From Seriola aureovittata (lineage: Eukaryota; Chordata; Actinopteri; Carangiformes; Carangidae), in assembly GCF_021018895.1 (NCBI RefSeq), contig NC_079375.1:22450975-22514974 (forward strand): a DNA stretch of 64,000 bases, given 5' to 3'. The notes under the pieces were generated by a model, which was given only the letters and a program-made list of their open reading frames with translations, made no database searches and was not told the origin of the DNA. Shown here piece after piece: positions 1 through 12,660 of this stretch (positions are counted from its first letter, which is position 1; every line of letters starts with the position of its first letter). The translations under genes and the position numbers were made by a program.

Positions 1-24
1 CCAACAATCAACTTCCCCTGAAGT

Positions 25-252
25 CAGCGGTTCTGAAAGTGAGGTCCGGGGATGTCCGTCGGTCCTTGAGGGGGATGGGATGGGAATGATTTATTTTCAC
101 TATAATTCCATCCATGACTATTTTGGTCATGGGCATCAAACGCACATAAATTAAGAATTATAAATTAATAATGAATCTTATTAGATAGGGGTCCGTGGTC
201 TAAGTTGTGTCAGTTTAGGGGCCCTTCATGTGAAAATGTTTTAGAACCACTG
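25..252. mobile_element. hAT-like non-autonomous DNA transposon (MITE)
   Basis: The ends are related inverted repeats: the left end reads CAGCGGTTCTGAAA and the right end, reverse-complemented, reads CAGTGGTTCTAAAA. The flanking octamers cctgaagt (17-24) and ccttaaat (253-260) agree at 6 of 8 positions, which fits an aged 8-bp hAT target-site duplication. Internal sequence with 'ggtccgggg' and 'ggggtccgtgg' blocks is typical of short hAT derivatives in fish. No transposase coding is present. The class assignment is inferred from ends and duplication length; no family name is claimed. Confidence 0.6.
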
Positions 253-260
253 CCTTAAAT

Positions 261-3200
261 CACAAGTAGTTGTTTTTATATTTAGATTTATGTAAATTTA
301 TGTATTAAATTAATTGGCCTCAGTGCTGTCAGTAGATAGCTGCCGCCCCCCCCCTGCATCCGTTCTTTATGCTAAGCTAGGCTAATGGGTCCTGATTTCA
401 GCTCTGAAACAAGATTTGAATTGATCAAAAAATTCAAACACTTCCTTCGGAATGAATAAAGTTGTAGCTCGTCTATTCATTTCACACTTGAGTGAAAGCA
501 AATGATTTGTTGTTGAGCTGCTCTTTTCAAAATAAATGTCAGTTTGATGTTCCAGAGTTAGCTTAAAGCTTATTTGTGTTTGCGGTCCCTTGGCAGGTGA
601 CGATGACACATACACACACAATCAGTTCCGACAGTAAACAAACAGGATTTGATCACTTAATGTGATCAAATGCACACACATTCATACACAGTCATATACT
701 GAATTGAGCTGTTTAGACTTGAATGATGAGCTTCTGATGGCAGTGATTTGATTCCTCTCATATCTTACCCTCTACCTCTCCGTCTCGCTCTCTCCTCTTT
801 CCCCTCCCACCGCAGCAATCCATTTCCCTCTGAAAGTGACACTTTAAAAGGTTGATAGCTCTTTGGCCAAGTCTCAGAGCCTCAGATCGATGACTGGCGG
901 AGAGCAACATTCAGGTAGTGGGCGCGTCTCGTGTCTCCAGACACGGGAGTTGAAGTCAACACACCAGGTGAAGATTCTTTTCGATTTTGTTACCGCCACA
1001 TGATCCTTGCGTCCCCGGTGACATTTTCTTGACTTTCTTCTGCCAGTGGTCTGAAACCAGCCGGGGCCATGTTGTTTTAGTGGAAGAGTGACGGGTGGAG
1101 TTTCCCACTGCTACACAGATAAAGGGATACACATGCACGGACAGGAAGCAGCAAGAACTGTCTCATATGAAGTTTTACTTCTAGAAATGTACTCAGGTTA
1201 TTACATAAGATAACATTTATGTTCAAAAAAGAAGACAAAATCTTTTGCCAAGGAAGTTCATCCTGCACTCTTCCATCTGCTGCTGTACAATTCTTTCCCG
1301 AAATATTATTTTGCAATCAGAGTGCTCATTCTGGCTCCTATAATTACTCTACCGCCTCTGTTCAGCTCACTGCTCCTGAATAAAGTTGCAGTGAAAATGG
1401 AGCCCCTTTTCTTGAAACAATGGCTGCTGAGGTGTGCGGCTGTTTGTGAGGAAGACACGCAGGGGAAGTCTGGCTGTGCTCAGGCTGTGCATCTCTAACC
1501 AGCCCCGCGGTTACCAGTGATCTATCCGCACCTACTGGCTCCAGTTCAGCCCCTGCAGAGCTCCCCCACCCCCAGAGGAGGACCTCCATCCCGGCTCTGC
1601 TGCTCCCCCTTCCCCAAAGCAGCCGGGGCTTGGCCCCAGCATGCAGCAGGCCTGGCCATGGGGAAGCTGAGCGCTTTGCAGCATGGGTGGATAACTATCC
1701 AGCCACCTTGAGGTGCAATGAGTGGCATGGGAGTAGGGTAGCAAGGCGCCCCTGGAGGTATGGAAAAGGGAGTAAAGCCAGAGCAGTCAGCCAAGCCTAT
1801 TTCCACACCGGCTCTATACATCCCAAGGCCTGTCACACGATCAAACCATGGAATCAGGGACAAGAAGCAGGGAGAGTATAAAAAGACACACACCAGGCTC
1901 CCCATTAGGCACAATGTCCCCAACTCTGCAACTTTATTCTCACATGCACATGTAGAGTATCAGCTGCAGTGTAATATGGAAGAGCTGAGATCAGGTTGTG
2001 TTAAAGTGTGAACTGTATAAATATTCATCAGTCAGTGAGCAGCAGTGTGGAGGAGAGACACTGAGATTTTCTTTTTTCTCTCCTCACTGCTGTGTAACTG
2101 GGTATTATTGTGTCAGAACATTTGCTCCTCTGCAGTTGGAAATGTCATCTCTGTAACTATAGGTTAAATCTATAACCACCTCCTGCCACGAGGCGAGGAT
2201 TCTTTCTAGTGGACTTTTAGAAACCAGCACAGGGACTTTATGAATTCCCTTTTTTTGTGCTGTCTCTCATGGGCCTCGCAGAGGGAAAATGCAGGCTTTT
2301 TGTCTGCTTTCATACAACCCAATGATGTTCCGCCTCCTGTCGGTGACTCCCTGCAGGCGCTGGATTGCGACCCAGCATGCCGGGCCTGAGGGCCTCTCCT
2401 CTCTTCTCCTTCCTCTGAGCGTGCTCTCCCCATATCTCTCCATCTACCAGAGTCTTTATCGCAAAAACACAGCACACCACATTTTAATCGTGCCCCCGAA
2501 AAGAAGACGCTTTTCCAATTAATGGAACAGCCGCTGTGGCTCTGTGAAGCCGCAATGCGCATTCGGACCAATAAGCCACTGCCGCCGCTTGATGTATGAC
2601 CGCCTCACAAGTTTTGAATGTGAACAAGATGGTTTTTGAAATAGAGAAATCCGTAGTGAATGAAAGCCTATTGGCGAGGCAGTAAAGTGGGGAAAGTGAA
2701 TGAGTAATGCTCCAGTGAAGCTGCTGAGTGGCCAACAGTGGATGTCTGTGGTTGTATTGGCCAGCTCTTGGACATGAATATATGGAACTGTGTGAATGTG
2801 AAACAGGGTATTACTGAAAAGGAGCATGCACGCTCAGCAAAAAGCTGCCCCGGATAAATAATAAAGGGTCAGAAACTGTTGTTGTCACCTGAGATTGTGA
2901 CATATAAAATCAGAATCTATTGATAGGTCATTCGGTCACACAGCAGACAGCTCCTGTTATCCTTTCCTGGCAGGCATTGAGTTATTTCTTCTTCCCAGTT
3001 ACTTCACAGACGGGGTTTTTAAGCTCCTGTGCTCCTGAGTTCCTGAGTTTATGATGAAACTTCCTTTCACCATAAACCGTGAAAGGAAGTTTAGCAATAA
3101 ATGGAAGCGCTGCAGTTTCACTTGCTTCTGTATTGGCGCTTTGTTTCGGGGATATATTTCCCAGTGTGTATTTATAACTCTGGGTTCATTCCAGCAAAGA

Positions 3201-4422
3201 AGGGGACCTATCACTTTTCCCAGAGACACACGGCGGTGGTAAGGGAGACATAGCGTTGAGTGTGTGTGTGTGTGTGTGTGATTATATTTGGGTGAGAAGA
3301 CAAAGTGTATGCTCTGAGTCATTTGTACTCGAGTGCAAATGTACATGTGCACTGTTTTAAAGAGGGACATTCAATTTAAGCCGCTTGTGAATGCATGCAT
3401 ACACCCACGAGAGTGTAACATTCAAATGGCAGACACTCATTCTGCAGCTCTTTTAATGCAACTTCTGCACTTCACAGCTTGCCTTCTTGTAGCTTCACAT
3501 ATTAACTCGCCCTCCCACTCCATCAATCAGCCTGACACCAATCAGCGTGGATCTACTATGCGTAACATGTTTATGAAACGAAATCATTCCCTGTTGCCTC
3601 ACTGGTCTCTCAGAAATACGCTGAGCGTTTTATACCTTGCTCTCCTTGAAGACACACTCCTTCGAACAGAATTAAGAGGGAAATGGCTTCTCTCCCACAA
3701 CTGACAGGGAAGGTTGAACGGGCGTATTAACCAGAGGTAATTGAATGTAGAAGTAACAGCGCACAGTTCAGGGATTAACCCTTGCACCTCTGCTCTCTCA
3801 ACCAAGGTGTGGTAAAGAAGCCCGGGGACGTTTCGGCCGCAGTGTTTCTGCCGCCCCTCGGAGAGAGTAGGTTGGTGCTAGTCTGAAAAATATTTAGCGT
3901 TTGGGGCCTGTGAGACCACTACAGTTCAACTCTATCGCTGCTATTTATCATGAGTGACGGGTCGGGAGTGAAAAAAAAACTCAACACCTTTCTGCGTGAG
4001 GAATGGAGCTGTCTTATTACCCACAGTTAGGAAGCCAACTGGGTGCTTACTAGAGCTCTCTTCTGAAAAAGACAGAGACGGCTGCTGGCAATTCATCCTT
4101 GTGTTCTTTTTTTTTTCCTGCATATTTCACTCTCCTATTACTTATTTCAGACGGCAGCGAAGAGATGTGAAAATAATAAATAAAAAAAAAAAGTGCAGAT
4201 GTTTTCTTCTTTTGTCTTTTCTTGTTCGTGAGGATCCAGCTTGCTGACATTTGCCGCAGCATGTCTTGACTTGGAGCCCATTTTACAACCATTTCTTATG
4301 ATAACAGTGAATCTGACAGGAAAAAAGCAGATATAACCTTATCATGCTAAGGTCAGGATCTTTTCAGTTTTCAAGTATTTCAAATCTTTTTTCTTTTTAT
4401 TTGCCTCCAAAAACTTTAAACC
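261..4422. other. Non-coding stretch, no gene seen
   Basis: All open frames here are short, start at arbitrary ATGs and show no recognisable protein motif. The stretch holds a (TG)10 run at 3261-3280, short A/T homopolymers near 4110 and 4185, and a perfect 14-bp hairpin at 3057-3092, listed separately. I found no splice-site-bounded coding exon and no RNA gene. It is intergenic DNA or part of a first intron of the downstream cadherin gene. Confidence 0.6.
3057..3092. repeat. Perfect 14-bp inverted repeat with 8-nt loop
   Basis: The arms AAACTTCCTTTCAC (3057-3070) and GTGAAAGGAAGTTT (3079-3092) are exact reverse complements separated by cataaacc. Each arm contains a GGAA core (ETS or STAT-like half site). 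It could form a hairpin or be a symmetrical protein site. Nothing around it suggests a small RNA gene. Confidence 0.7.
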
Positions 4423-4426
4423 TTAA

Positions 4427-4891
4427 AGGTCCCATATTTTACACTTTTCAGGTGTTTTGTTATCCATAAGAAGATATATTTGTGGTACTTTGAACCAAAA
4501 AACATCTCAGTGAAGCTTTTTACATCTTCTCTCCAGTTTCTCTCGCAGCCTCTAACAACAACAGGTCAGCCAATCAGAAGAGAGGAGGCTCTGAGCCTTC
4601 TGATTGGCTGTCTGTTTTCTGAGTGATTGAAAAAAATATAATGGATTTCAGGTAAAAACCAAATCCTGCGATGTTGGATGGTGGGTCCGGGTGGGCGGGG
4701 CTTGGGGCATAGCTGAGGGCAGTGTATAGTCGTGACATCACAAAGTTACAGAAGTCCTGACGGCTTGTTTAAAGGCTCAGTTTCTGAATACAGGCTTTGT
4801 GCATTTCTCTTTCACAGGAATAATATAGAACCTAGACCTGCGTTACAAACCAAAAACTCATGGACTTCTCACTTTCTACAATATGGGACCT
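4427..4891 (+). mobile_element. TTAA-flanked MITE, copy 1 (piggyBac-like)
   Basis: The element begins AGGTCCCATATT and ends AATATGGGACCT, perfect 12-bp terminal inverted repeats, and is bounded on both sides by TTAA (4423-4426 and 4892-4895). TTAA target sites are characteristic of piggyBac-type insertion. The interior carries a hairpin made of CCAATCAGAAG and CTTCTGATTGG arms, a GC box (gggcggggc) and TGACATCAC. There is no transposase. Two more copies lie at 33380-33838 and 52885-53316. The name of the family is not known to me. Confidence 0.8.
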
Positions 4892-4895
4892 TTAA

Positions 4896-5560
4896 TGATG
4901 GCGTGTGGCCCTTGCAAGGTCGTAGGGAGACGTGTCACCCTGATGGAGATGGTCAGATATTTAGTGATTGGTTGATTGGTTTTCGAGCATAATGAAGAGG
5001 CAAGTCAAGATCATATGAGCTGGGAAGGAAGAGAGAGTATATATAGCGAGGCAAGGTCGAGGGAAAGGCATGAGAATTCACATCTACCCACTGAGAGGCC
5101 ACGCAAATATTTTCAGGCAACAAGCACCAAAAACCGAAGAGACGACAGGGAAGAGGGTGGGGAGAGGAGGTGAAACTGTGAATGAGAGCAGAAGTGAAAA
5201 GTACTCTAACTGCTCCAAAGGGAAATTGTCTTACACATGAGTAGGTTTCGGCAGTACATAAAGCAACATCAACAAGACGAGAGAACGGGAGGAGGGAAGA
5301 GTAGAAGGAGTCAGAGAGATGAAGATTGGATAAAGGCCGAGCGGGACGTGGAGAGATAGAGAGAGATAAAGTAAAGGGGACGGATGGTAAGAGGACTACT
5401 ATGTCTCCATTTCCACGGGACCACAAACCAAGCTAGTTTCCACCAATTACATTCATGTCAGTGTGCGTCCTGGATTCAAAATGCAACAACAGCCTCCAGG
5501 GGCCTTCACTCTCCTGGTACACACTCAACATCTCTCCCTTCATGCCTGCCACTCCGGCAT

Positions 5561-5562
<2 letters not shown>
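4896..5562. other. Non-coding, purine-rich stretch
   Basis: The sequence is rich in GA on the + strand. The long open frame on the - strand (about 4953-5426) is a composition effect with no domain or splice logic. Nothing else is recognised. Confidence 0.55.
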
Positions 5563-5600
<38 letters not shown>

Positions 5601-5755
5601 TCCACCCACATGCGCAGACGCTGTGTATGCACATATCACACTAACGCAGAATAATCTCATCACTCCTTCTAGCTTTGTCTCTCTTTGTCACCCACACACA
5701 CTCACTCACTCACACACCCACCTACCAACCAGCCAAACACATTACCACCCAGCAT

Positions 5756-5808
<53 letters not shown>

Positions 5809-5912
5809 TCTCCTCTGTCACTCCCCTCCACTGTCTTCCAATTCCATTTCTCTCATTCCCTTCTCCTCAGGCTCTCCATCCATCCATCCACCCCCTACTT
5901 GTCTCATTCTGT

Positions 5913-5953
<41 letters not shown>

Positions 5954-5985
5954 ACTGTCTGTATGTGTGTGTGTGTGTGTGTGTG
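5563..5985. repeat. Cluster of (CA)n/(TG)n microsatellites
   Basis: Three CA arrays stand at 5563-5598 (18 units), 5757-5806 (25 units) and 5916-5952 (about 18 units), followed by a TG array at 5964-5985. Adjacent CA and TG arrays can fold back on each other. Long 'HTHTHT' open frames here are produced by the repeats and are not genes. Confidence 0.95.
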
Positions 5986-5999
5986 CCCTCCTCTCCTCT

Positions 6000-6165
6000 C
6001 AGATGATAGTAATAAGGCCAGTGATTGCCGGAGATGGGAGATGAGGGATGGCGCCTACTGATGATGGCGCCTGTGACGGCCTGCCAGCGAGCTGCACGTC
6101 GGGGCCTTCATTATTAGCCGTAACAATAACAGCAAAACTAGAGCCTTAATTGAATGAAAAAAAAG
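6000..6165. promoter_or_regulatory. Candidate conserved non-coding element
   Basis: A block of complex sequence directly follows the microsatellites: 'gatggcgcctactgatgatggcgcctgtgacgg' in two halves, then 'ttcattattagccgtaacaataac'. It has no coding potential, and its base composition and lack of repeat structure differ from both sides. It resembles the conserved elements often scattered in cadherin introns and flanks, but conservation cannot be seen from one sequence. Confidence 0.25.
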
Positions 6166-9100
6166 GCCACTGTAGGCAACCTTATGATCAGGAGGTGGGT
6201 GGGAGATTTGGAAAGAAAAGGATGGACGGGGGGGGGGTGATGGCGAGGCGTGATGGCGAGGTAGAGAGGATGAAAGATAATGACAGAGAGGCTGAAAAAA
6301 GAGAAGGAGAAAAAATAGGTGCAGGGGTGTGGAGATGCATTGAGTGAGGGACGGGGTGTAAAGTACAGAGAAAGAGAAGGAGGGGGAAAAAACTAAACTT
6401 GAGAGACATGAGGTGAAGTGGAAAGTGTGAAAGGCGGTGGCCCAGAGAGTGAGTGCTCTGAGAGGAGCGTGACGAGGCGCGAGAGAAGAGCGTGGACAAT
6501 TAGGACAGTTTTATTGAGTGGAGAGATGAATAAATAATTGACGATATTCTGTTTGAGTGGGAAAGAAGGGAAGAAATGAGGGTTGTAAAGCGGAGAGGGG
6601 ACTTCCAGAGAGAGAGAGGGGAGGGAAGCACGGAGAAGGAAACAGGCACAGAGGGAAGTGTAGGGAGGGTTTTAAAGGTCTGGTTCGTTCAAATTAAAGA
6701 AAAGATGGTCACATTTTCTCACTTTGCCGTGAAGATAATTTTATTTATACAGGTTTTGAGATTTCAGCTTCCATCACGAAACTACGGAGTAAATGGATTT
6801 CAATTCATTGTGTGCACAGCGTTGGAAATGTATCATTATTCTTTGCGTTGGTTTCTTTTAGTCTTTTTCATTTTTAGTCGAGTCATTTCTGGGGCCTTCA
6901 TGCTCGGATCAGGATGTGGATTCTACAAGGGCAGGTTAGGTCTAAACATGTGGCAGTTTTACGTTTTTTCTCAAAGTATTCTGGGTAGGAAGGAGCTTAC
7001 TTCAGAGGGGAACAGTTTATTTATTTGTTTGATAGGGAAAATATAATGATGGGATGAAACTTGTTGCACAAAGAGTTTATAGCTCTTTATGTGTTAAACT
7101 CTTTTTCAATAATAATAATAAACAAACCTCAACAGCAGCGTCTCTCTCAGATCTCAGTGACCCAGCAGCGCGGCACAGTTCGTCCACACTCACTCGATGA
7201 TGCGGCGCCTCCTCGCCGGGAGAGTTGGTGTAACTACTGAAGCACTAGAGAGGCGGGCCAATCAGCCGCATTAGCTCTCAGAGTTTCTCTCTTCTTTTTC
7301 TTGTTACCTCGGTTGCTAACCGGCCTGCGAGTTCACACGGTTTATTCTTTGCACCGCTGCCTCCTGTCTCAGAACCTGCCTCTCTGTTTAGTGCAGCCGT
7401 TTAGACCCAGACAGAGGGGGGTTGATTAGAAGTGGATGGTTCAACACAGCTAATAAGCTTCTTTCATTTTGGACTGCGTGGCTCTCCATTTCTACGGGTC
7501 AGACAGTTACTGCTGAGTGGTGCAAGATCATGTTTCAAGCATTTACTTTGCCCCTCGTGAGCAAATCCACAGATTGTAGCGAAGCCACTGATTTAAACTG
7601 TCGTGTCACTCATTGTAAATGCTGACGTGACTCGGCCGTCACTCTGTGAGGCCCGCAGACCTTACAACAGTTTTCACAGGAACTACTTTTCCTGTTGACG
7701 GTCGTCCAGATAAAGACGGTTCACAGCGAGCTCTTTGGATTAACAAACAAGGACAGAGATCCTGGAAGACGCGTTATAATGCTCTAAGCACCACATACAT
7801 CTATTACATCCAGTCACTTCCACTGTATCGTGGTGCAGGCAGAAATCTGAAAACCTTCACACATATAACCAAATCTATCTTCTTGATTAGACACTCCTAG
7901 AGGTAAGTGTGAAAATGTTTTTTATTAGACAGTGTCAATATATTTTTATGTTGAAGGGATTTATAAGAAGGAACATTAAAACAAGACGTCGTTAAACCGT
8001 CACCAGGACACAACATGTGTGCACCACATCCATTTCATGTTTCTGCAGGTTTGCGTCCGTGTCTCCGCGTGCTTCTATTTCATCACTGTGAGTTTGCGAG
8101 TCAACATGAGATGGCAGTCAATCTGTGCCGTGGCCCCTTTTGACAGACTTGATTTAGCGGCACAATGGCTCCACATCCAAAGCTGCTAATCAAATTGTCA
8201 CGGTGCGCCGCAAACATGCTAACAATGCGACGAGACAGGTCTGGGGATCACGCTAACGACATCATCACTCATGTTAATAACGCCGTGCGTTTTTCTCCCG
8301 ATGCCCTTTCTCCCTCTCTCTGCTGACATTAAGAAGGCAGAAAAAAAAACATAACTGAGGAAAAATCAATTTTTGCATCTGCACCTTGTTTCCGTTCCAT
8401 TGTGGGAGAGGGAATACATTATCAGGGTCAAATCACACTCTACTTGACATAAAATAAATAAATAAATAAGTAAAAGGAAAGAAAGGGATGGAAATGAGGT
8501 TGGGAGAATGAGGACACTAAGGAGAATAGCGCTTTGATGAAGCAAACCTGTAAAGGAGGAGAGACCAGGCCAGAAGTAGGGGACTGAATATTGATAAGAT
8601 ATAGTGATAATGTCTGGAACTGAACAATGGGAGAAAAAAAAGAGAGAGCGGTAGAAGAAGACAGGTGCACCGGGCTGCACCTGAGGTGGCTTAATGACAG
8701 AGGGAAGCTCTCTGGTGGGGACAGCAGCAGCTGCCCTGAATTTTTTATAGCAGGCTGAGAGATGGTGAGATGGCTGAGAGACACCATGATATGTCTCACC
8801 CGTGTTCCTCCGAGAGCAGCCTTTCATTAGCCGTCCCCTGACCCGAGGTGAGAGCGGCAGAGAGACAAAGTCAGGAAGAAATAAAACTCGAAATTGTTTT
8901 GAGAAAGGGGGCCAGAAGAAAGTTAATACTGAGGAAGTTGTGAGTGTATTTATGGCCCTCTGAAAAATAAAAGCATTCGGTCTTCGCTGTTGGGAGCTAT
9001 TATGATGGATCTTGGGTAATGGAGTTTTGATGGATGAGCGGTGTCTGGCCTGTGCCGTGGTCTGAGTGGAGGGCGGGTACGACTGACTGCACTATATTGA

Positions 9101-12100
9101 TATCTGACCACCAGAAATTACAGCATCTCTGTCTCTGGTGCTCCGTACCTACCATGTTTAATTCTCTAGCTAAATTGTTTAGGTATGTAATATTGAATAT
9201 CTCATAACCTTTTATAAGTGCTGTAAAACGACTGCAAACCCTAAGAGACCAAACCACAGAGGATCCTCTCAAATCCACTTTCCTTGTGATCTCAAACATC
9301 CAGATATTCCCTTTTGGCCCCCCTCCTTTAAAGACTGCAATTAGGCGAGGTAAAATGATAATGTTTTCGTCTTTAGCGTCCCTTTGGTAAACATTGCCGT
9401 TAGGATCAATTAACCAGCGGCTAATGAGCAAAGTGGGGGTCTGCCTCAATATTGCACCATTGTTCATTGGCCATTTTTAATGGGTTTTGAAGTAAAAAAA
9501 ATCGCAAAAGTTTTTAATTGTTTTTCTTTTCGAGTGTGGGGGGGGGGGGGGGGGGTGTAAGATCAGAGTGTTAATTATAAAGTAGGGGCTTTAAAGTGAG
9601 GAGGATTTAGACTTTTAATTAAAGAGGAATTTGATGCGACCAACAGACTGAGTTCAATTGCCGCACAATCCTCTGTTATTCTCCCTCGCCCCTCTTCTTT
9701 CTGTCTGCCTGCTCTTCCCCTCTGTTTTGCAGACTTCCATCTTCTGCCACTCATTTCGCTCTCTCCCCACCCCTGCATGGTGTTGATGTCTCCCTCCTTG
9801 CAGGGTGTTGCTATCAGAAGCCGGATTAGGGACTTTGAGAGCTCTGCTCTCAAATGGTGAAGATGAGGCCTCGTAGGGGGGGGGGGGAGGAGGAAGACGA
9901 GGAGGAGGAAGACGAGGAGGAGGGAGGGCAAGGGGGATGGCTCAGTCACTCCATCGGATTTCCAAGATTGAATTAGTGAGCTTTAGACAAATCAGAGCCC
10001 TTTTGGACATGTTCACAATGTTGCTTTCTCTATTTCCCCTCTTCTCTCTCTGTTTCCCTTCTCACAGCTCTGCTTCCTCCTCCTCCTCCTCCTCCTGTCT
10101 CTCCATCTCCCCTCCTCCTCCTTGTCTGCTCTCCCTTAATAGCGCATAAGATTGTTTTCATAGCAGTGATAAATTAGGCTGAAGTGATTAGCGTGGTGTG
10201 AAACGTGATTACATACTGTAGCTTTGCTGATTTGTTGAACAGATGCCCTCTACCAGCTAGACTTTGGTAGGTTACAGTGTTAAACCCGGTCTCCCCCACA
10301 GCCGGAGATCCCAGCAGACGTATACAGGTTAATTGCTTTGATTGTGGATATAGCTCCACCGTACCACTGGGAACGCAACCTGCAGTCCATTTGTTATTGC
10401 AGTAGCTGTTCTCAATCGTGCAGTGTTCACGCCTACACACAGACATGCATAGAAAAGCCTGTTTGCCATCCAGTTCTTATATAAATAAGGGAGAACTGAA
10501 AAATAGTAGCAGCTGTGAAGCGGCGATGATGTGGGATGTTCTGGTGTTGAGTCATGATGCCGTCGGTTTTCACTTGAAAAATTGATCACAAAAGTTGTTG
10601 GAATTAGACTAAAGAACACAATATTAGGTAAGCGTCAGGATTATGGATATGGCGTAACTGCCATCATCAACAGTAGGATGTGAGACAAAGTGGTGCTATT
10701 TATCGAGGGGCCACACCAGCAGGGGTGGAATAACATGAAAGAATAATAACTAGAGAAACGGCTGACCTCCTGTCGTCTCACCCCTTCCGCCCGTGTTGCT
10801 GTGATTATGCCAATCACTGCCATTAGCATTCCCTGCGATTAATGTGATTTCTCATGCTTTGTTGCATGCATGCTAATGACTAGCGCCCAGCTCTCTTCTT
10901 CGATTTCAGCGGCACAAACTATCCAAAGCTCTTTCTCTCTCGAAAACATTCTGGCGCTGAATTAACCCAACTCCTCAAGCTGTACTGTGTTAATACATGC
11001 CGTGCAGCCGGCAAATCCACTCCTGATTAAGGCAGTAACCTGACCCAGCATTCATCTACACTGTAATCAGCCTTTATCAATTTTAGCTCAGTGCGAGTCT
11101 CGTCTCTCATCCATCTTTCGTTCGCCTTAACTCCCCACATTTCTCCTCTTTTTTTTTTTCCCCAAGAAAAGGGCAGCAAAGGGGAGGAGGAGCTGGGATT
11201 ACCAGACGTGAGTCTCTCCTCTCGTCCTTCTATCTTTTTTTTTTTTTTAAACTTTGTTTCTTTTCATCATGTGTGTGGTCTCTTTATCTGTTTATCCCAC
11301 TCTTGCTAATCTTTTTTTCCTCTCTACATTAATGTCTTTTGCCTCTATCTGACTCCGAACGTCTGCTCTCATGTTGTTCCTTGGCTTTGCTCAAGGTTTC
11401 TCTGACAGAACAGATTGAGTTGACAGGAACTAAGAGATACATTTTGGCTACTGGCAAGGTCTGGCATCAAGTATTAAGGTCTCTGGGGCCCATTTATAAC
11501 TCAAACAGGATTTGGAATATTTATCTGAAGTAGAGGAATGTGTGCTTTTATTGTGAATAGTATTACTACGGATGATCCAGTAGCATCTTTTCCTCACGAA
11601 TACCTGAACTTGCGTATCGGCCGAGTACCAATTAACAGCTAATGCTAATGTTCGGATTTGATATGATTGCTGTCGTTGCTGTGTGGCCTGGCTCAGGTTA
11701 AAGCCTTTGTAAAACATGAACAAATATGATGCCATAGAGTCTCTCTTGTTACAGTGGAAACCACTTATACGGTCCAGGTCCGTATAAGACAGCATCAGGG
11801 TCTGGACATGGGCCGCGGTCCGCCTATTAGTGACCTCGGCCAGTGGCTAATGTTACACTTTTTAACCAGAAATCAATCCTTGGCTGATCTATAACTGTAG
11901 CTGCCAGTGGCTGCGCAACTTCCTGTGTAGGCTGCTGTTTAAGAGCAGCGAAGAAGAACTGGTTTATGGGGTATCTGACGTTTTATCCGGGTGTGAAACC
12001 GTAAAGTTTATCAATACATACCAGGTAATAGATTGGTGCATAAACTTCCTTATCCAGTATTTCACACAGTATTGGAGGCATTTCAGTTACTAGTATCAGA

Positions 12101-12174
12101 ATCAGATCAACTCTAATCGTTACTTACTCAACAAACAGCACATGTAGCCTGTTTTACTATAGCTGCAACCTTTA
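6166..12174. other. Long non-coding stretch
   Basis: No coding exon or RNA gene is recognised. It includes GA-rich DNA (6180-6670), a CpG-containing patch around 7140-7400 with 'gcgggccaatcagccgc' (a CCAAT/GC-box-like arrangement that could equally be repeat-derived), G18 at 9538-9555, a G-run with GAGGAA repeats at 9875-9930 and (TCC)n at 10075-10097. A 9-bp inverted repeat CTTATACGG/CCGTATAAG (11764-11788) lies in what looks like a degraded short transposon beginning 'cagtggaaacc'. Confidence 0.5.
9538..9555. repeat. Poly-G run (G18)
   Basis: Eighteen consecutive G bases on the + strand. Such runs can form stacked guanine structures and are unstable in length; the exact count in an assembly is often uncertain. 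Confidence 0.9.
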
Positions 12175-12241
12175 TGTACAGCACCAGTCAAAGGTTTGGC
12201 CCATGTGAAAGTGTGTCCAAACTTTTGACTGCTACTGTACA
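12175..12241. mobile_element. Fold-back element with 25-bp arms
   Basis: The left arm starts TGTACAGCACCAGTCAAAG and the right arm, reverse-complemented, starts TGTACAGTAGCAGTCAAAA. The two 25-base arms (12175-12199 and 12217-12241) differ at three positions and enclose about 17 bases. Both outer ends are TGTACA. This looks like a minimal palindromic MITE of a type common in fish (terminal 'CAGTCAAAAGTTTGG'). Confidence 0.6.
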
Positions 12242-12309
12242 TGTTGTGTTTTTAGCCACGTCACCGTCACGGCTCTACGGGCCGACACTTTATCTCGATG
12301 TGAGATGTG

Positions 12310-12660
12310 AAATATCTCAACAACTCTCAGATTGCAATGAAAACTGGGTAAAGATGTTCGTGTCCCCCCTCGGGGTGAACTGCAATCTCTTTGGTGAGCC
12401 ACTGACATTTCATCTATAGCAGCATCATCATCTCAACATTTTGTCCAGTGATTTGGTTTATGACCAAACGACTGGAAAGCTATTGACATTCCCATCAGCC
12501 TCAGCTGTACTTGGTGTTTAGTGCTAATTAGCTCATTTTTAGAGCTAATATGGATGCTAACTAAAATAAGGGTTAGACCGTATTACACCCACATGTTAAA
12601 AGTGTCATTGTGGACATGTTAACATGCTGAAATGATATAATCATTTAGCTCTGTTGTGCC
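12310..12660 (+). repeat. Teleost interspersed repeat ('atatctcaacaact' family)
   Basis: Phrases such as 'aaatatctcaacaactctc', 'tttggtttatgaccaaa', 'cattcccatcagcctcagc' and 'gtgtttagtgctaattag', in this order, match from memory a repeat spread through many bony-fish genomes. Its 3' end usually reads 'aagtacagcctcacagag', which appears separately at 17601-17660. It has no open frame. I do not know its formal family name or class with certainty. Confidence 0.55.

Noticed and set aside
5433..6061. Several overlapping open frames with long HT, THTHT or CVCV runs
   Set aside because: They are translations of CA/TG arrays and shift frame with each repeat. There is no domain, splice site or upstream context.
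7140..7420. CpG-containing patch with a CCAAT/GC-box arrangement as a promoter of exon 1
   Set aside because: No convincing donor of a non-coding first exon follows it, and similar motif sets occur in the MITEs here. It was left as an unexplained patch.
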